Positions 8,748 through 17,900 of a stretch of DNA of 40,141 nt are shown in pieces. Numbering within the stretch: the stretch's first letter is position 1; each line of letters starts with the position of its first letter. This stretch comes from an uncultured Acidaminococcus sp. (GTDB lineage Bacteria > Bacillota > Negativicutes > Acidaminococcales > Acidaminococcaceae), in NCBI GenBank assembly GCA_900315205.1, contig OMYF01000016.1, positions 1 to 40,141 on the forward strand, in the 5' to 3' direction. Under the pieces are notes generated by a model, which was not told the DNA's origin, did no database searches, and was given only the letters and a program-made list of their open reading frames with translations. The position numbers and the translations under genes are program-made.

Positions 8748-9776
8748 TCAGTAATCAAACATCCCGGCAGGTTTCTTGTCCGGCTTCTTCACATCCGTAT
8801 ACGTCTTTGCGGATTTGTAGTCGATGTCGTGGATGGGCCAGGTAGGCTGTTTGCCTTCGTAGATTTCTTCGATCCCCATGGCGGAGAAGTAAGAAGCCCT
8901 GTGAGCCGCTTCCGTGGTATTCCCGCCGATATGAGGATAGATGATCACATTGTCCAGGGTCAGCAGCGGGTTTGCCGGATCCACCGGTTCTTTCCGGATG
9001 GCATCCAGGCCGGCTCCGGCGATGACTCCGTTCTTGCAGGCTTCATACAGATCTTCTTCGACAACCAGGGCTCCCCGGGCGGTATTGATCAAGAAGGCGG
9101 TGGGTTTCATCCTGGCGAGCGTTTCCTTGTTGATCATGTTCCTTGTTACAGGAGTGTTGGGAGCATGCAGGGATACGTAGTCGCTTTCGGTCAGGATCCG
9201 GTCCAGATCCCGCACTACTTCCACGCCGTCGGGGAAATCTTTGGCCGGTTTGTACGGATCATAGCACAGGACATTCATTTCCATGGCAAGGGCCCGCTTG
9301 GCCAGCCGGCTTCCGATATTGCCGCAGCCCACGATCCCCACGGTCTTTCCGCTCAGGGTATTCTTGCGGACCTTCAGCTTGGCCTTGTAATAATCCTGGA
9401 CCCAGGTCTTGTGCAGCACCGTAACGTTCCGGCTGCATTCCAGCATCAGCATCAGGGCCGTTTCTGCCACGGACGTGCTGTTGGCCACCGGTGCATACAG
9501 TGCCTGGACTCCGTTGTCATGGCAGGCCTTGACATCCAGTGCATCGAATCCGGCACCGTGGCGGACAATGACCTTCAGGTTCGGATTGGATTCGATGACT
9601 TCACGCGTGATCGGTGTAATGCGGACGATCATCGCATCCGGCTGATATTCCTTGAAGTCAGCCAGCACGTCTGCAGTCTCGAAGCCCCGTCCTTTAATGA
9701 TCGTATGACCGTGCTTTTCCAGCAGTTCCCGGCCTTCTTCCATGATTTCCTGCGGCAGTAAGATTTTCCAGCCCAT
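8748..9776 (-). CDS. D-2-hydroxyacid dehydrogenase (phosphoglycerate dehydrogenase-like)
   Basis: A 342-residue NAD-dependent dehydrogenase of the D-2-hydroxyacid family, interconverting a 2-hydroxy acid and a 2-oxo acid. The Rossmann motif GIVGCGNIGSRL spans about residues 147-158. The catalytic triad is visible: Arg234 in NTARGAL, Glu263 in IRKEPVDP, and His282 in YPHIGGNT. There is no C-terminal ACT domain, so it is not a serine-regulated SerA of the long type; hydroxypyruvate or glyoxylate reductase-like activity is possible. The start is ATG 9776 with GGAGG eight bases upstream. It is the first gene of the set transcribed away from the LysR regulator and shares an overlapping promoter region with it. 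Confidence 0.88.
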   Translation of the reverse strand: MGWKILLPQEIMEEGRELLEKHGHTIIKGRGFETADVLADFKEYQPDAMIVRITPITREVIESNPNLKVIVRHGAGFDALDVKACHDNGVQALYAPVANSTSVAETALMLMLECSRNVTVLHKTWVQDYYKAKLKVRKNTLSGKTVGIVGCGNIGSRLAKRALAMEMNVLCYDPYKPAKDFPDGVEVVRDLDRILTESDYVSLHAPNTPVTRNMINKETLARMKPTAFLINTARGALVVEEDLYEACKNGVIAGAGLDAIRKEPVDPANPLLTLDNVIIYPHIGGNTTEAAHRASYFSAMGIEEIYEGKQPTWPIHDIDYKSAKTYTDVKKPDKKPAGMFDY

Positions 9777-9853
9777 TTTCATTTCCTCCGTTTTCCATAT
9801 ATTCAATGATTTTCCGCTTTTCATTCTTTTCTTTTATTTCCTTCGACATCTGT

Positions 9854-9919
9854 ATGATACCCTCTTGACTTAACAAAGTAAAACAGTATATATTTTAAAT
9901 ATCAACAAATTAACTTTGT
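9854..9919. promoter_or_regulatory. Overlapping divergent promoters and putative LysR operator
   Basis: On minus, TTTACT (9882-9877) and TATCAT (9859-9854) are 17 bases apart, facing the dehydrogenase gene. On plus, TTGACT (9865-9870) with TATATT (9889-9894) at 18 bases faces the LysR gene. The two promoters overlap. An inverted pair ACAAAGT/ACTTTGT (about 9873-9879 and 9913-9919) flanks this AT-rich stretch and could be the regulator's binding site. Confidence 0.45.
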
Positions 9920-9930
9920 GGAGAGAATAT

Positions 9931-10893
9931 ATGGATATCGAAAGCCTGCATTATTTCAAAGAACTGACAAAGGATATGAACATGACCCAGACGGCCAAAA
10001 AGCTCTACCTGTCCCAGCAGACCCTGAGCAATCACATTGCCCGTCTGGAAAAACAGTGCGGCACCCCCCTGTTCTACCGCAAACCCCATCTGGCCCTGAC
10101 CGCTGCCGGTATGGCACTGCTGGAATTTGCCGAAAGAGTCCTGGCCAGTGAACAGGATTTCAAAGGTTCCCTGGCGGACATCCTGGATGAATCAAGCGGT
10201 GTCATCCGGTTTGGAGCCAGCTTCATCCGTTACTATGTGACGCTGCCGGCCATCCTTCCCATGTTCAGCAAACGGTATCCCCACGTCTCCATCCAGCTCA
10301 CGGACGATACCACCAACCATCTCCGGGAAGATCTGCAGGAAGAGAAGCTGGATGTCGTGCTGACCGTGGAAAAAGAGGACGCGCCCGGTTTCAATTCCAT
10401 CCCCCTCCTGTCCAATCAGGTCTACCTGCTGGTGGCAGACCGCCTGTTAAGGAATTATTACGGAGAAAACCTGCAGACAATCAAGAAAAAATCACGCCGG
10501 GGTGCACACCTGGCGGACTTTCTGGAACTTCCCTTCTATATCATCACGCCTCCCAATCAGCTGGGGACCAGCATCAGCAACTGCTTCAAAGATGCCGGAG
10601 GGGTTCCCCGGGTCTATCTCCAGTCAGCACTGATGCGCCTGAGCTCCCAGCTTGCCACAAAAGCCCTGGCAGCCACCTTCAGTACGACCATGCCGCTCAT
10701 CAACGAACGGGAACAGCTGGCCGAAGACGTGAACATCTTTCCGCTGCTGTACAGGAACAGTCCCGTCCATCATAATTTGTACCTTTCCTATAATGACAAT
10801 CACTACATCCCCAAATATATCCTGTATTTCATCGGCCTGATCAAGGACTATTACTACAATGTGAATGCCATGGATCTGACGCGGATCGTATGA
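9931..10893 (+). CDS. LysR-family transcriptional regulator
   Basis: A 320-residue DNA-binding regulator. The N-terminal winged helix-turn-helix is clear: the helix pair contains MNMTQTAKKLYLSQQTLSNHI (about residues 18-38), then LEKQCGTPLFYR. The rest, from about residue 90, is a LysR substrate-binding domain with the usual two-lobe pattern (FGASFIRYYVTLPAILP, then VVLTVEKEDAPG). ATG 9931 has GGAGAG five bases upstream. It is divergent from the dehydrogenase/RraA-like/gltS genes with overlapping promoters, the standard arrangement for a LysR regulator that controls its neighbour in response to a pathway metabolite. The effector is unknown. A strong terminator follows 20 bases after its stop. 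Confidence 0.9.
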   Translation: MDIESLHYFKELTKDMNMTQTAKKLYLSQQTLSNHIARLEKQCGTPLFYRKPHLALTAAGMALLEFAERVLASEQDFKGSLADILDESSGVIRFGASFIRYYVTLPAILPMFSKRYPHVSIQLTDDTTNHLREDLQEEKLDVVLTVEKEDAPGFNSIPLLSNQVYLLVADRLLRNYYGENLQTIKKKSRRGAHLADFLELPFYIITPPNQLGTSISNCFKDAGGVPRVYLQSALMRLSSQLATKALAATFSTTMPLINEREQLAEDVNIFPLLYRNSPVHHNLYLSYNDNHYIPKYILYFIGLIKDYYYNVNAMDLTRIV

Positions 10894-10912
10894 AAGGCCC
10901 TTTCCGGGTACA

Positions 10913-10960
10913 AAAAAACAGAGACTGTGGAAGTTTTTCATTTCACAGTCTCTGTTTTTT
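10913..10960. terminator. Bidirectional terminator between convergent LysR and CoA-transferase genes
   Basis: A 17-bp inverted repeat, AAAAAACAGAGACTGTG and its complement, with a 14-base loop. Poly-T tracts are present in both directions, so it can end both the plus-strand LysR transcript and the minus-strand CoA-transferase transcript. A second, GC-rich inverted repeat (ACGGAGCC at 11017 with GGCTCCGT at 11060) lies closer to the CoA-transferase stop. Confidence 0.88.
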
Positions 10961-11073
10961 GTTTTTGTATCACTCATCCGGCACAATCGGGATGGCATAG
11001 CATCCATGCCGGATGCACGGAGCCCTGCTCAGGAACGGCTGCGCAGCGCGTCAGGAGGAGGCTCCGTACCGGA

Positions 11074-12423
11074 TCATCTCTTGTTGGAATTTCTCCAGAT
11101 GCCCAGTTCTTCCGCATCTTTGATGAGCTGTTCGCGGACTTTCGGATGCGCTACGGAAATCAGTTTTTCCGCTCTCTGCCAGGTCGTCATGCCTTTCAGG
11201 TTGACAATACCGTATTCGGTGACGAAATAGTTCAGGTTCGTGCGGGTAGCGGTCACAGCGTCGCCAGGGGTCAGAGTCGGGACAATGCGGCTCTTGGTCT
11301 CGCCGTCGTGTCCGGTAAAGGCGGATGAGCAGCAGATAAAGCTCTTGCCGCCCTTGGAGAGGTAGGCACCGAGCATGAAGTCGAGCTGTCCGCCGGCACC
11401 GCTGATGTGCCTGTGGCCTGCAGATTCTGAAGAAACCTGGCCGGTCAGGTCCACTTCGATGCAGTTGTTGATGGACATGAAATTATCGATCTGCGCGATC
11501 ACGCGGGCATCGTTGACGTAATCCACCGGTGCGGCCATGACGGCAGGGTTGTTGTTGACATAATCATAGAGCTTCTGGGTGCCGGCGCCGAAGGTAAATA
11601 CCTGACGGCCCTTGTCGATGGCCTTTTTCGCACAGGTCAGTTTGCCGGCCCGGGCAATATCCACGAAGGAATCGACATACATTTCCGTATGGACGCTCAG
11701 ATCCTTCAGATCACTCTTGGCAATCATGGCACCCACAGCATTCGGCATTCCGCCAATGCCGAGCTGGAGGCATGCACCGTCCGGGATTTCCGGTACGATC
11801 AGTCTGGCTACGGCTTCATCGATTTCGCTGGGCTGGCCGCTCGGCAGCTGGCCGATGGGCTGGCCGCCATTATCGACGATCATATCCACATCATCGATAT
11901 GGACACTGACTTCATGACCGCCGAGCACGACGGGCATGTTCTTGTTGACTTCCACGACGACCTTGTCGGAGCATTCGATGACGGCGGCAATATCCGTTGC
12001 ACTCAGGCCAAAGTTGAAGTACCCGTGCTGATCCATCGGAGCGACCTGGATGAAAGCGACGTCGACATGTTTGATATTATCACGGTAATTTCTGGGCAGT
12101 TCGGAAAAACGCAGAGGAATATAGTAGCCGATCCGCTTGTCAGTCAGTTTTCTTTCATAACCGGAGCTGTGCCAGGAATTCCAGCACATTCTCTCTTTGG
12201 CATTGGGGATCTTGGCAACCTCGGGCATCCAGAGGCAGACGCCGCCCCTGAATTTCAGGTCCGTCAGATCCGGTTCCTTGATCATACGGTCAGCCAGCGC
12301 CTTATCCAGCACCAGAGGATGGTTGGCGCACCATCCGTAGTCGATCCAGTCGCCGCTCTTGACGATCTTCACAGCTTCTTCCGGGGTCGTTAACTTTTTC
12401 GCGTATTCCGCTTCGTAACTCAT
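11074..12423 (-). CDS. Butyryl-CoA:acetate / 4-hydroxybutyrate-type CoA-transferase
   Basis: A 449-residue cytoplasmic CoA-transferase of the acetyl-CoA hydrolase/transferase (family I, Cat1/AbfT-like) group. These enzymes move CoA between acetate and butyryl-, 4-hydroxybutyryl- or related acyl-CoAs in anaerobic butyrate formation. Features are the N-terminal domain with [17 protein letters not shown] (about residues 126-142), [11 protein letters not shown] (about 221-231), the motif HTEMYVDS with the probable catalytic Glu247, and the glycine-rich [18 protein letters not shown] near 340. ATG 12423 has GGGAGG ten bases upstream. The glutamate-fermenting context fits butyryl-CoA:acetate transfer, but the substrate cannot be separated from propionyl- or 4-hydroxybutyryl-CoA by eye. 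It is transcribed alone. Confidence 0.85.
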   Translation of the reverse strand: MSYEAEYAKKLTTPEEAVKIVKSGDWIDYGWCANHPLVLDKALADRMIKEPDLTDLKFRGGVCLWMPEVAKIPNAKERMCWNSWHSSGYERKLTDKRIGYYIPLRFSELPRNYRDNIKHVDVAFIQVAPMDQHGYFNFGLSATDIAAVIECSDKVVVEVNKNMPVVLGGHEVSVHIDDVDMIVDNGGQPIGQLPSGQPSEIDEAVARLIVPEIPDGACLQLGIGGMPNAVGAMIAKSDLKDLSVHTEMYVDSFVDIARAGKLTCAKKAIDKGRQVFTFGAGTQKLYDYVNNNPAVMAAPVDYVNDARVIAQIDNFMSINNCIEVDLTGQVSSESAGHRHISGAGGQLDFMLGAYLSKGGKSFICCSSAFTGHDGETKSRIVPTLTPGDAVTATRTNLNYFVTEYGIVNLKGMTTWQRAEKLISVAHPKVREQLIKDAEELGIWRNSNKR

Positions 12424-12461
12424 CTTGTTCAAACCTCCCAAAAATATGATTCCTGCTTATA

Positions 12462-12490
12462 GTTTTATCAAAATTGTGCCACTTATGCAA
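12462..12490 (-). promoter_or_regulatory. Probable promoter of the CoA-transferase gene
   Basis: TTGCAT (12490-12485) and TAAAAC (12467-12462) are 17 bases apart on the minus strand, about 40 bases before the start codon. Confidence 0.45.
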
Positions 12491-12532
12491 TAGTTACGGC
12501 GCAATTCCATATATGAGCGTGGAACTTCCGTC

Positions 12533-12856
12533 TCAGCGGTGCGGCACAGCTTCTTCCAGCGCCTCCAGATAGAAGCTGACAGGCCGGAATCCATCGTTGC
12601 AGGACAGCATTGCCGTATGCGGATCCTTCATCCATCCCGGGTAAATATCCGTACCTCCGCAGGCCAGTGCCATGACAAAGGGAGCAAGGGTCGTCCAGGC
12701 ACTGTCACATAAGCCTTCCGGTTTGCAGTTCCAGTCCTCCGCGATAAAGACTTCCCCCTCTTCCATGCTGCAGGCATCCTCCATGGGATTCTCATACTGT
12801 GCTGATAAATCCGGATATTCCGCTTTGCGCATCACTGTAATCCTTACTTGCCGCAT
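12533..12856 (-). CDS. TIGR04076 family protein
   Basis: A small soluble protein of about 107 residues that matches the TIGR04076 pattern: an N-terminal strand (RQVRITVMRK), a region ending in GEVFIAED, a cysteine-containing PEGLCDSAWTTLAPFVMALACGG segment (landmark at about residues 51-73) and a C-terminal SCNDGFRPVSF. The family is often encoded near redox or amino-acid genes and its function is not established. Cysteines at about residues 29, 44, 50, 66 and 85 could bind a metal or be redox active; that is inference. The start could also be GTG 12871; I prefer ATG 12856 by homology. It starts 15 bases after the YheO-type regulator's stop, so the two share an operon. Confidence 0.7.
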   Translation of the reverse strand: MRQVRITVMRKAEYPDLSAQYENPMEDACSMEEGEVFIAEDWNCKPEGLCDSAWTTLAPFVMALACGGTDIYPGWMKDPHTAMLSCNDGFRPVSFYLEALEEAVPHR

Positions 12857-12871
12857 GATCCTGCCTTTCAC

Positions 12872-13519
12872 TCAATCCGCTGCTTTATTTTTTTTGATAT
12901 AGCGGTACACCGTGGGTTCAGAGATATCGAGCTGCTTGGCGATCTCCACGACAGCACCCTTCATATTATGGACACCCAGTTCCATCAGACGGTGGATGAC
13001 CCGGGCCTTTTCCTTTGTCGTCATGCGCTGGGGCGATACGCCCACGGCCCTGATCTCATCGCTTACCATCCTTGGCAGGATATCTCCCAGAGGCGTATCC
13101 ATGGTTTCATGGACTTCGTCCCCCACATCCATAAGGTTGTAATGCTTCTTGACCGCGGCCAGGGCATTTTCCAGGTCATTCATGGTATCCATGTTCCGGT
13201 TCACGCACAAAAGACCGATGAGCTCTCCCTCATGCTTGATGAAGAAAGTCGATGAAACAAAATTCTTTCCCTTGCTGCGTCCATTGTAGTTGCTCAGATA
13301 ATCCTTCGTCTTATATTGCTTTTCCTTGAGGATCTTGATCGCCAGATCCGTAAAAGGACTGCCCACTTCCCGGCCTGTCTGATTGCCGTTTGCAATGGCA
13401 ATGACCGAATGTTTGGGCATGGAAATATCATGCAGCAGGATTTCACAGTTATCCCCACAGAGTTCTGCCAGAAAAGGGACCAGCGCCTTATAAGGTTCAA
13501 GGAGCGGATTATACTTCAT
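12872..13519 (-). CDS. YheO-type PAS/helix-turn-helix transcriptional regulator
   Basis: A 215-residue regulator with an N-terminal YheO-like PAS domain (about residues 5-120; CEILLHDIS and NFVSSTFFIKHEGELIGLLCVN are typical) and a C-terminal DNA-binding domain with VVEIAKQLDISEPTVYRYIKK (about 190-210). The best known relative, DauR, controls D-amino-acid catabolism in Pseudomonas. Here the gene is divergent from ridA, with a 360-base gap that holds one clear promoter for each side. Control of ridA and of itself is a reasonable inference. ATG 13519 has AGGAGG about eight bases upstream. Confidence 0.87.
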   Translation of the reverse strand: MKYNPLLEPYKALVPFLAELCGDNCEILLHDISMPKHSVIAIANGNQTGREVGSPFTDLAIKILKEKQYKTKDYLSNYNGRSKGKNFVSSTFFIKHEGELIGLLCVNRNMDTMNDLENALAAVKKHYNLMDVGDEVHETMDTPLGDILPRMVSDEIRAVGVSPQRMTTKEKARVIHRLMELGVHNMKGAVVEIAKQLDISEPTVYRYIKKNKAAD

Positions 13520-13555
13520 GGTCGGGATCCTCCTATAATTTTTTATTATGAGTTA

Positions 13556-13584
13556 ATTTTATCTAACACAGTGATAAAAGTCAA
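13556..13584 (-). promoter_or_regulatory. Promoter of the YheO-type regulator gene
   Basis: TTGACT (13584-13579) and TAAAAT (13561-13556) are 17 bases apart on minus, about 36 bases before the start codon. Between this and the ridA promoter (13585-13815) the sequence is AT-rich and I see no gene. Confidence 0.65.
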
Positions 13585-13815
13585 TAAAAATTTTGATATT
13601 CCATTACATTATATATATTGGATATTTTTGCTGTCTGTTTTTATGTAAAATTCTGCCAATGGACAGGATCAGCTGTCTTTCTTCCAGGAACCCCTGTCGG
13701 AATCAGATGGCTCAGGCTGATCCCTTACGGGCAGTCCGCATTTACGTTTCCATCCCTTGTTTTTGTTATTTTTTGCTATGATTCGATTGTTTTTATTTCG
13801 TTATGATATTATTTA

Positions 13816-13844
13816 TTGCAATATATTATTTTTCATTGTATAAT
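13816..13844 (+). promoter_or_regulatory. Promoter of ridA
   Basis: TTGCAA (13816-13821) and a consensus TATAAT (13839-13844) are 17 bases apart; the start codon follows 35 bases later. Confidence 0.7.
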
Positions 13845-13879
13845 AAAGGCACAAATCAAATTTTCAGGAGGTTCTGACA

Positions 13880-14260
13880 ATGAGCAAAACAATCATCCAT
13901 ACCGAAAATGCACCGGCCGCCATCGGGCCCTATTCCCAGGCCGTCAAGAGCAATGGTTTCCTTTTTGTATCCGGCCAGATTCCCATCAACCCTGCAACGG
14001 GCAATATCGAAGCAAAGGATATCGAGGGACAGACCCGCCAGGTTTTCGACAATCTGAAAGCCATCATCACTGCCGCAGGCGGAGATATGGGATCCATCGT
14101 GAAAACGACGGTCTATCTCCAGGACATCAATGATTTTGCCGTCATGAACAAAATCTATGCCACTTATTTTACGGCAGACTATCCGGCCCGCGTTGCCGTC
14201 CAGATTGCTGCGCTGCCCAAAGGCGCCCTGCTGGAAGTGGAAGCCTTCTGCGCTCTCTGA
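13880..14260 (+). CDS. ridA: RidA-family enamine/imine deaminase
   Basis: A 126-residue protein of normal length for the RidA/YjgF/YER057c/UK114 family, which hydrolyses reactive 2-aminoacrylate and related enamines made by PLP enzymes such as threonine/serine dehydratase. Signatures are APAAIGPYSQAV (about residues 10-21), SGQIPINP, QTRQVFDNLKAIITAAG, KTTVYLQDINDFAVMN and the C-terminal PARVAVQIAALPKGALLEVEAFC, which includes the substrate-binding arginine (about 104) and the conserved glutamate near the end. CAGGAGG lies nine bases before ATG 13880. The presence of a threonine dehydratase gene 5 kb away gives the deaminase a clear source of substrate. A very strong terminator follows. Confidence 0.95.
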   Translation: MSKTIIHTENAPAAIGPYSQAVKSNGFLFVSGQIPINPATGNIEAKDIEGQTRQVFDNLKAIITAAGGDMGSIVKTTVYLQDINDFAVMNKIYATYFTADYPARVAVQIAALPKGALLEVEAFCAL

Positions 14261-14302
14261 GGATTTCATATCCCTGCGTTTTTCCGGCTCCGGCATTGGA
14301 GT

Positions 14303-14361
14303 AAAAAGACCCGGACCCCTCGCTGTACCAGACCAGTACAGCGAGGGGTCCGGGTCTTTTT
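14303..14361 (+). terminator. Very strong terminator after ridA
   Basis: A perfect 26-bp inverted repeat (14303-14328 with 14336-14361) with a seven-base loop and a TTTTT end. The A-tract on the other side would also let it work on minus-strand transcripts. Confidence 0.92.
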
Positions 14362-14835
14362 GCCGTTCTGGCAGCGTTCCGACACACCCTGGACTGGACG
14401 GAATGCGGGCTCCCATATGCCGCAGGTATGGCAGCGGAAACCTCACGGAGTCTTTTTACAGCTGCTTTTCCGCAGCTCACTGCCCTGCGGAGACAGCACC
14501 CATCCCCTGCAAAGGACTTCGCAGGAAAGATGCCCTGGATATGACGCTGCTTCCTGGCAAAACAGATCGTTGGCGTCCCTGCGCACTGCCTCGCTGCAGG
14601 ATGCGGCTTATCATTGAAGCGCCATACGATCAAAATCGTTTTCCTGAGAGAAACGTTTCTTTCCAGATGCCGCCAGCATATCATATAAAAAGATGATTCT
14701 TTGCGGGCGCGCCGGCTTCAGATCTGCCGTTTTTCTCCGGATCCCTGACAGGACCGGGGACAAGTCTGCGGCGAAATCCATTCCCGGCTGCCGCACAGCA
14801 AGTCCTCGGCCCCTCCCATTTCTCCCGGACAGGGG
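14362..14835. other. GC-rich intergenic stretch without a supported gene
   Basis: About 470 bases between the ridA terminator and the PFOR hairpin. Frames of 100 to 180 codons are open on both strands, including a minus-strand frame at 14169-14684 that runs through the terminator into ridA. None has a ribosome site, a recognisable domain or normal codon use. The protein-like but low-complexity look of that frame (for instance AARQCAGTPTICFARKQRH) is a pattern seen in dispersed intergenic repeats; that is only a suspicion. Confidence 0.4.
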
Positions 14836-14871
14836 AAGGCCCGCTGCCAGAGGGGACGGGCAGCGGGCCTT
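14836..14871 (-). terminator. Hairpin downstream of the PFOR gene
   Basis: A perfect 13-bp stem, AAGGCCCGCTGCC (14836-14848) with its complement (14859-14871), stands about 35 bases after the PFOR stop. No T-tract follows in the minus direction, so it may be a weak or factor-dependent terminator, or an mRNA 3'-end stabiliser. Confidence 0.55.
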
Positions 14872-14905
14872 GCGATATGGGTAAACTATCACTGTGAGGT
14901 ATGCA

Positions 14906-17900
14906 TTATTGATCAGCCAGTCGTTTGTAAGCATCCAGGCGGGCTTTCATGTCCTCTTCTGCCTTATCGAAGAAGGCATCGGCCTTATCCGGGAATTTGA
15001 TCTTCAGGGAAGAATACCGTACTTCTCCCATCAGGAAATCCCTCAGGCTGCCGCTGGGATCCCTGGAATCCAGGATAAATGGATTCTTTCCCTGAGCAGC
15101 CAGGTCCGGATTGTACCGGAAGAGATGCCAGTAACCGTCTTCCACAGCCTTTCTGGCTTCTCTCTGGGAGCAGCCCATGCCTGCTTTGATGCCGTGATTG
15201 ATGCACGGAGCATAGGCGATGATGATGGACGGTCCATGGTAGGCTTCTGCTTCTTTGATAGCCTTCAGGCACTGATTCTTATCAGCACCCATGGATACCT
15301 GTGCCACATAGACATAACCATAGGTCATGAACATCCGTCCCAGATCCTTCTTGCGTGTCTGTTTGCCGCCTGCGGCGAACTGCGCCACCGCTGCGGTCGG
15401 AGTCGCTTTGGAGGCCTGGCCGCCGGTATTGGAGTATACCTCCGTATCAAAGACGAGGACATTGACATCATGGCCGCTCGCAAGGACGTGATCCAGTCCG
15501 CCGTAGCCGATATCGTATGCCCAGCCGTCGCCGCCGAAGATCCACTGGCTGCGTTTGACGAGGCAGTCCCGTCTGTCATAGATTTCCTGATACAGCGGGA
15601 ACCGTTCTTTCCCGGCCGCAGCTGCAGCAGTCACCTTTTCAGCCCGTTCACGGGTTCCGGCCGATTCATCCCTGTAGTCCAGCCATTCCTGGAATACAGC
15701 CTTGTCCGCAGCCGGAACAGCAGGATCAGCGATTGCCTTCCGGATGGTCATGGCCATCTTCTCAGAGAGCTGCTCTGCCGCGAGGAACATGCCCAGACCA
15801 TATTCAGCATTATCCTCGAACAGAGAATTTGCCCAGGCAGGACCATGCCCCTTGTGATTCTTTGTATACGGAATGGAAGGTACGCTGCCGCTCGTGACAG
15901 AGGAGCAGCCGGTCGCATTCGCCACCATCATGCGGTCACCAAAGAGCTGGGTGACCAGTTTGGAATACGGTGTTTCACCGCAGCCCGCACAGGCACCGGA
16001 AAATTCCAGCAGCGGCTGTTCGAACTGAGAGCCCTTGACCGTAAACTTGTTCAGCGGATTGGTCTTGGGAGCCACGTCCCTGACAGCATAGTCCCAGGCC
16101 GGTGCCAGATGGAGCTGGGAAGCCAGAGGCTTCATGACAAGTGCCTTTTCCCTGGCCGGGCAGACATCGACACAGTTGCCGCAGCCCAGGCAGTCCATAA
16201 CGCTGACCACCATACGGAAGTTCAGGCCTTTGGCACCCACAGCCGGTCTGGTTTCAAATCCTTCCGGAGCGTTCCCGACTTCCTCATCCGTCAGGAGTGC
16301 CGGACGGATGGCTGCGTGCGGACAGACAAAGGAGCACTGGTTGCACTGGATACACTTTGCAGGATCCCATTCAGGGACACTGACCGCCACGCCGCGTTTT
16401 TCGTATGCTGCCGTGCCAAGCGGATAGGCACCATCAGCCAGATCTTTGAACGCGCTGACAGGAAGCTTGTCCCCTTCCTGACGGTTGATGGGTTCAAGGA
16501 TGTCGGTAATGAAGGCAGGCACATTTTCTGCAGCTTTCGGAGCGTCTTCTGCATCAGCCCAGGAAGCAGGCACATCGATCTTTACGATTCTCTGTACGCC
16601 CTGGTCGATGGCATCGTTGTTCATCCTGACAACTTTTTCACCCTTGCGGCCGTAACTTGAGACAACGGCTTCTTTCAGATACTTCACGGCGTCGTCGATG
16701 GGAATGATGCCGGCCAGTTTGAAGAAAGCAGCCTGCATGATCATGTTGATGCGGGCACCCAGTCCGATCTTCTGGGCGATTTCTACGGCGTTGATGGTGT
16801 AGAAGTTGATATCGTTCCTGGCAATATAACGCTTCATGGAAGCCGGCAGTTCTCTGTCGAGCTCTTCCGGAGTCCAGATGCAGTTCAGCAGGAAGGTACC
16901 GCCCTTCTTCAGCCCTGCCAGCAGGTCATATTTCGTCACATAGGACTGGTTGTGGCAGGCTACGAAGGCAGCTTTATCGATCAGGTAGGTGGAACGGATC
17001 GGGTTCCTGCCGAAACGCAGGTGGGATATGGTGATGCCGCCGCTCTTCTTGGAGTCGTAGGCGAAGTAAGCCTGGGCATACATATCCGTATGGTCACCAA
17101 TGATCTTGATGGCACTCTTGTTGGCACCCACGGTCCCGTCGGAGCCGAGTCCCCAGAACTTGCAGGCCGTAGTGCCGGGCTGGGTCGTGTCGATATCGCG
17201 CAGGATCGGCAGGGACGTGTTCGTTACATCGTCCACGATCCCTACAGTGAACTGATCCTTCGGAGCCTCCTGCTTCAGGTTGTCATAGACAGCCAGGATA
17301 TGGGTCGGAGTCGTGTCCTTGCCGCCCAGACCGGCACGGCCGCCGATGACGAGGACATCCGGACGGACAGAAGCAAAGGCATCCCTGACATCCAGGAACA
17401 GCGGTTCGCCCAGGGCACCCGGTTCCTTCGTGCGGTCGAGGACGGCCACTTTCCTGACCGTCTCAGGGATATATTTAAAGAAATACTTCAGGGAGAACGG
17501 ACGGTACAGATGGACTCTCAGGAGGCCCACCTTTTCGCCGTGGGCATTCAGGTAATCCACGGTTTCTTCCGCAGCTTCGGTGAGGGAACCCATCGTTACG
17601 ATCATGCGGACAGCGTCAGGAGCGCCATAGTAGACGAACGGATGGTATTCACGGCCGGTCAGTTCGGTGACCTTCTCCATGTATCCTTCCACGATGTCAG
17701 GAATGGCTTCATAGTATTTGTTTACGATCTCCTGCTGCTGGAAATACACATCGCCGTTTTCCAGCGTACCTTTAACGGTCGGATGGTCAGGGTTCGTAGC
17801 TCTGTCGCGGAATTTTTTGATTGCTTCCTGATCGGCCATGGCAAAGAGATCCTTGTAGTCATAGGCTTCGATCTTCTGTACTTCATGAGAGGTGCGGAAT

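Noticed and set aside
14169..14684. 171-codon minus-strand open frame
   Set aside because: It runs through the ridA terminator stem and into ridA, lacks a ribosome site and has no family resemblance.
14894..16660. 588-codon plus-strand open frame
   Set aside because: It is antisense to PFOR, has no domain and no ribosome site; PFOR on minus shows all family motifs.
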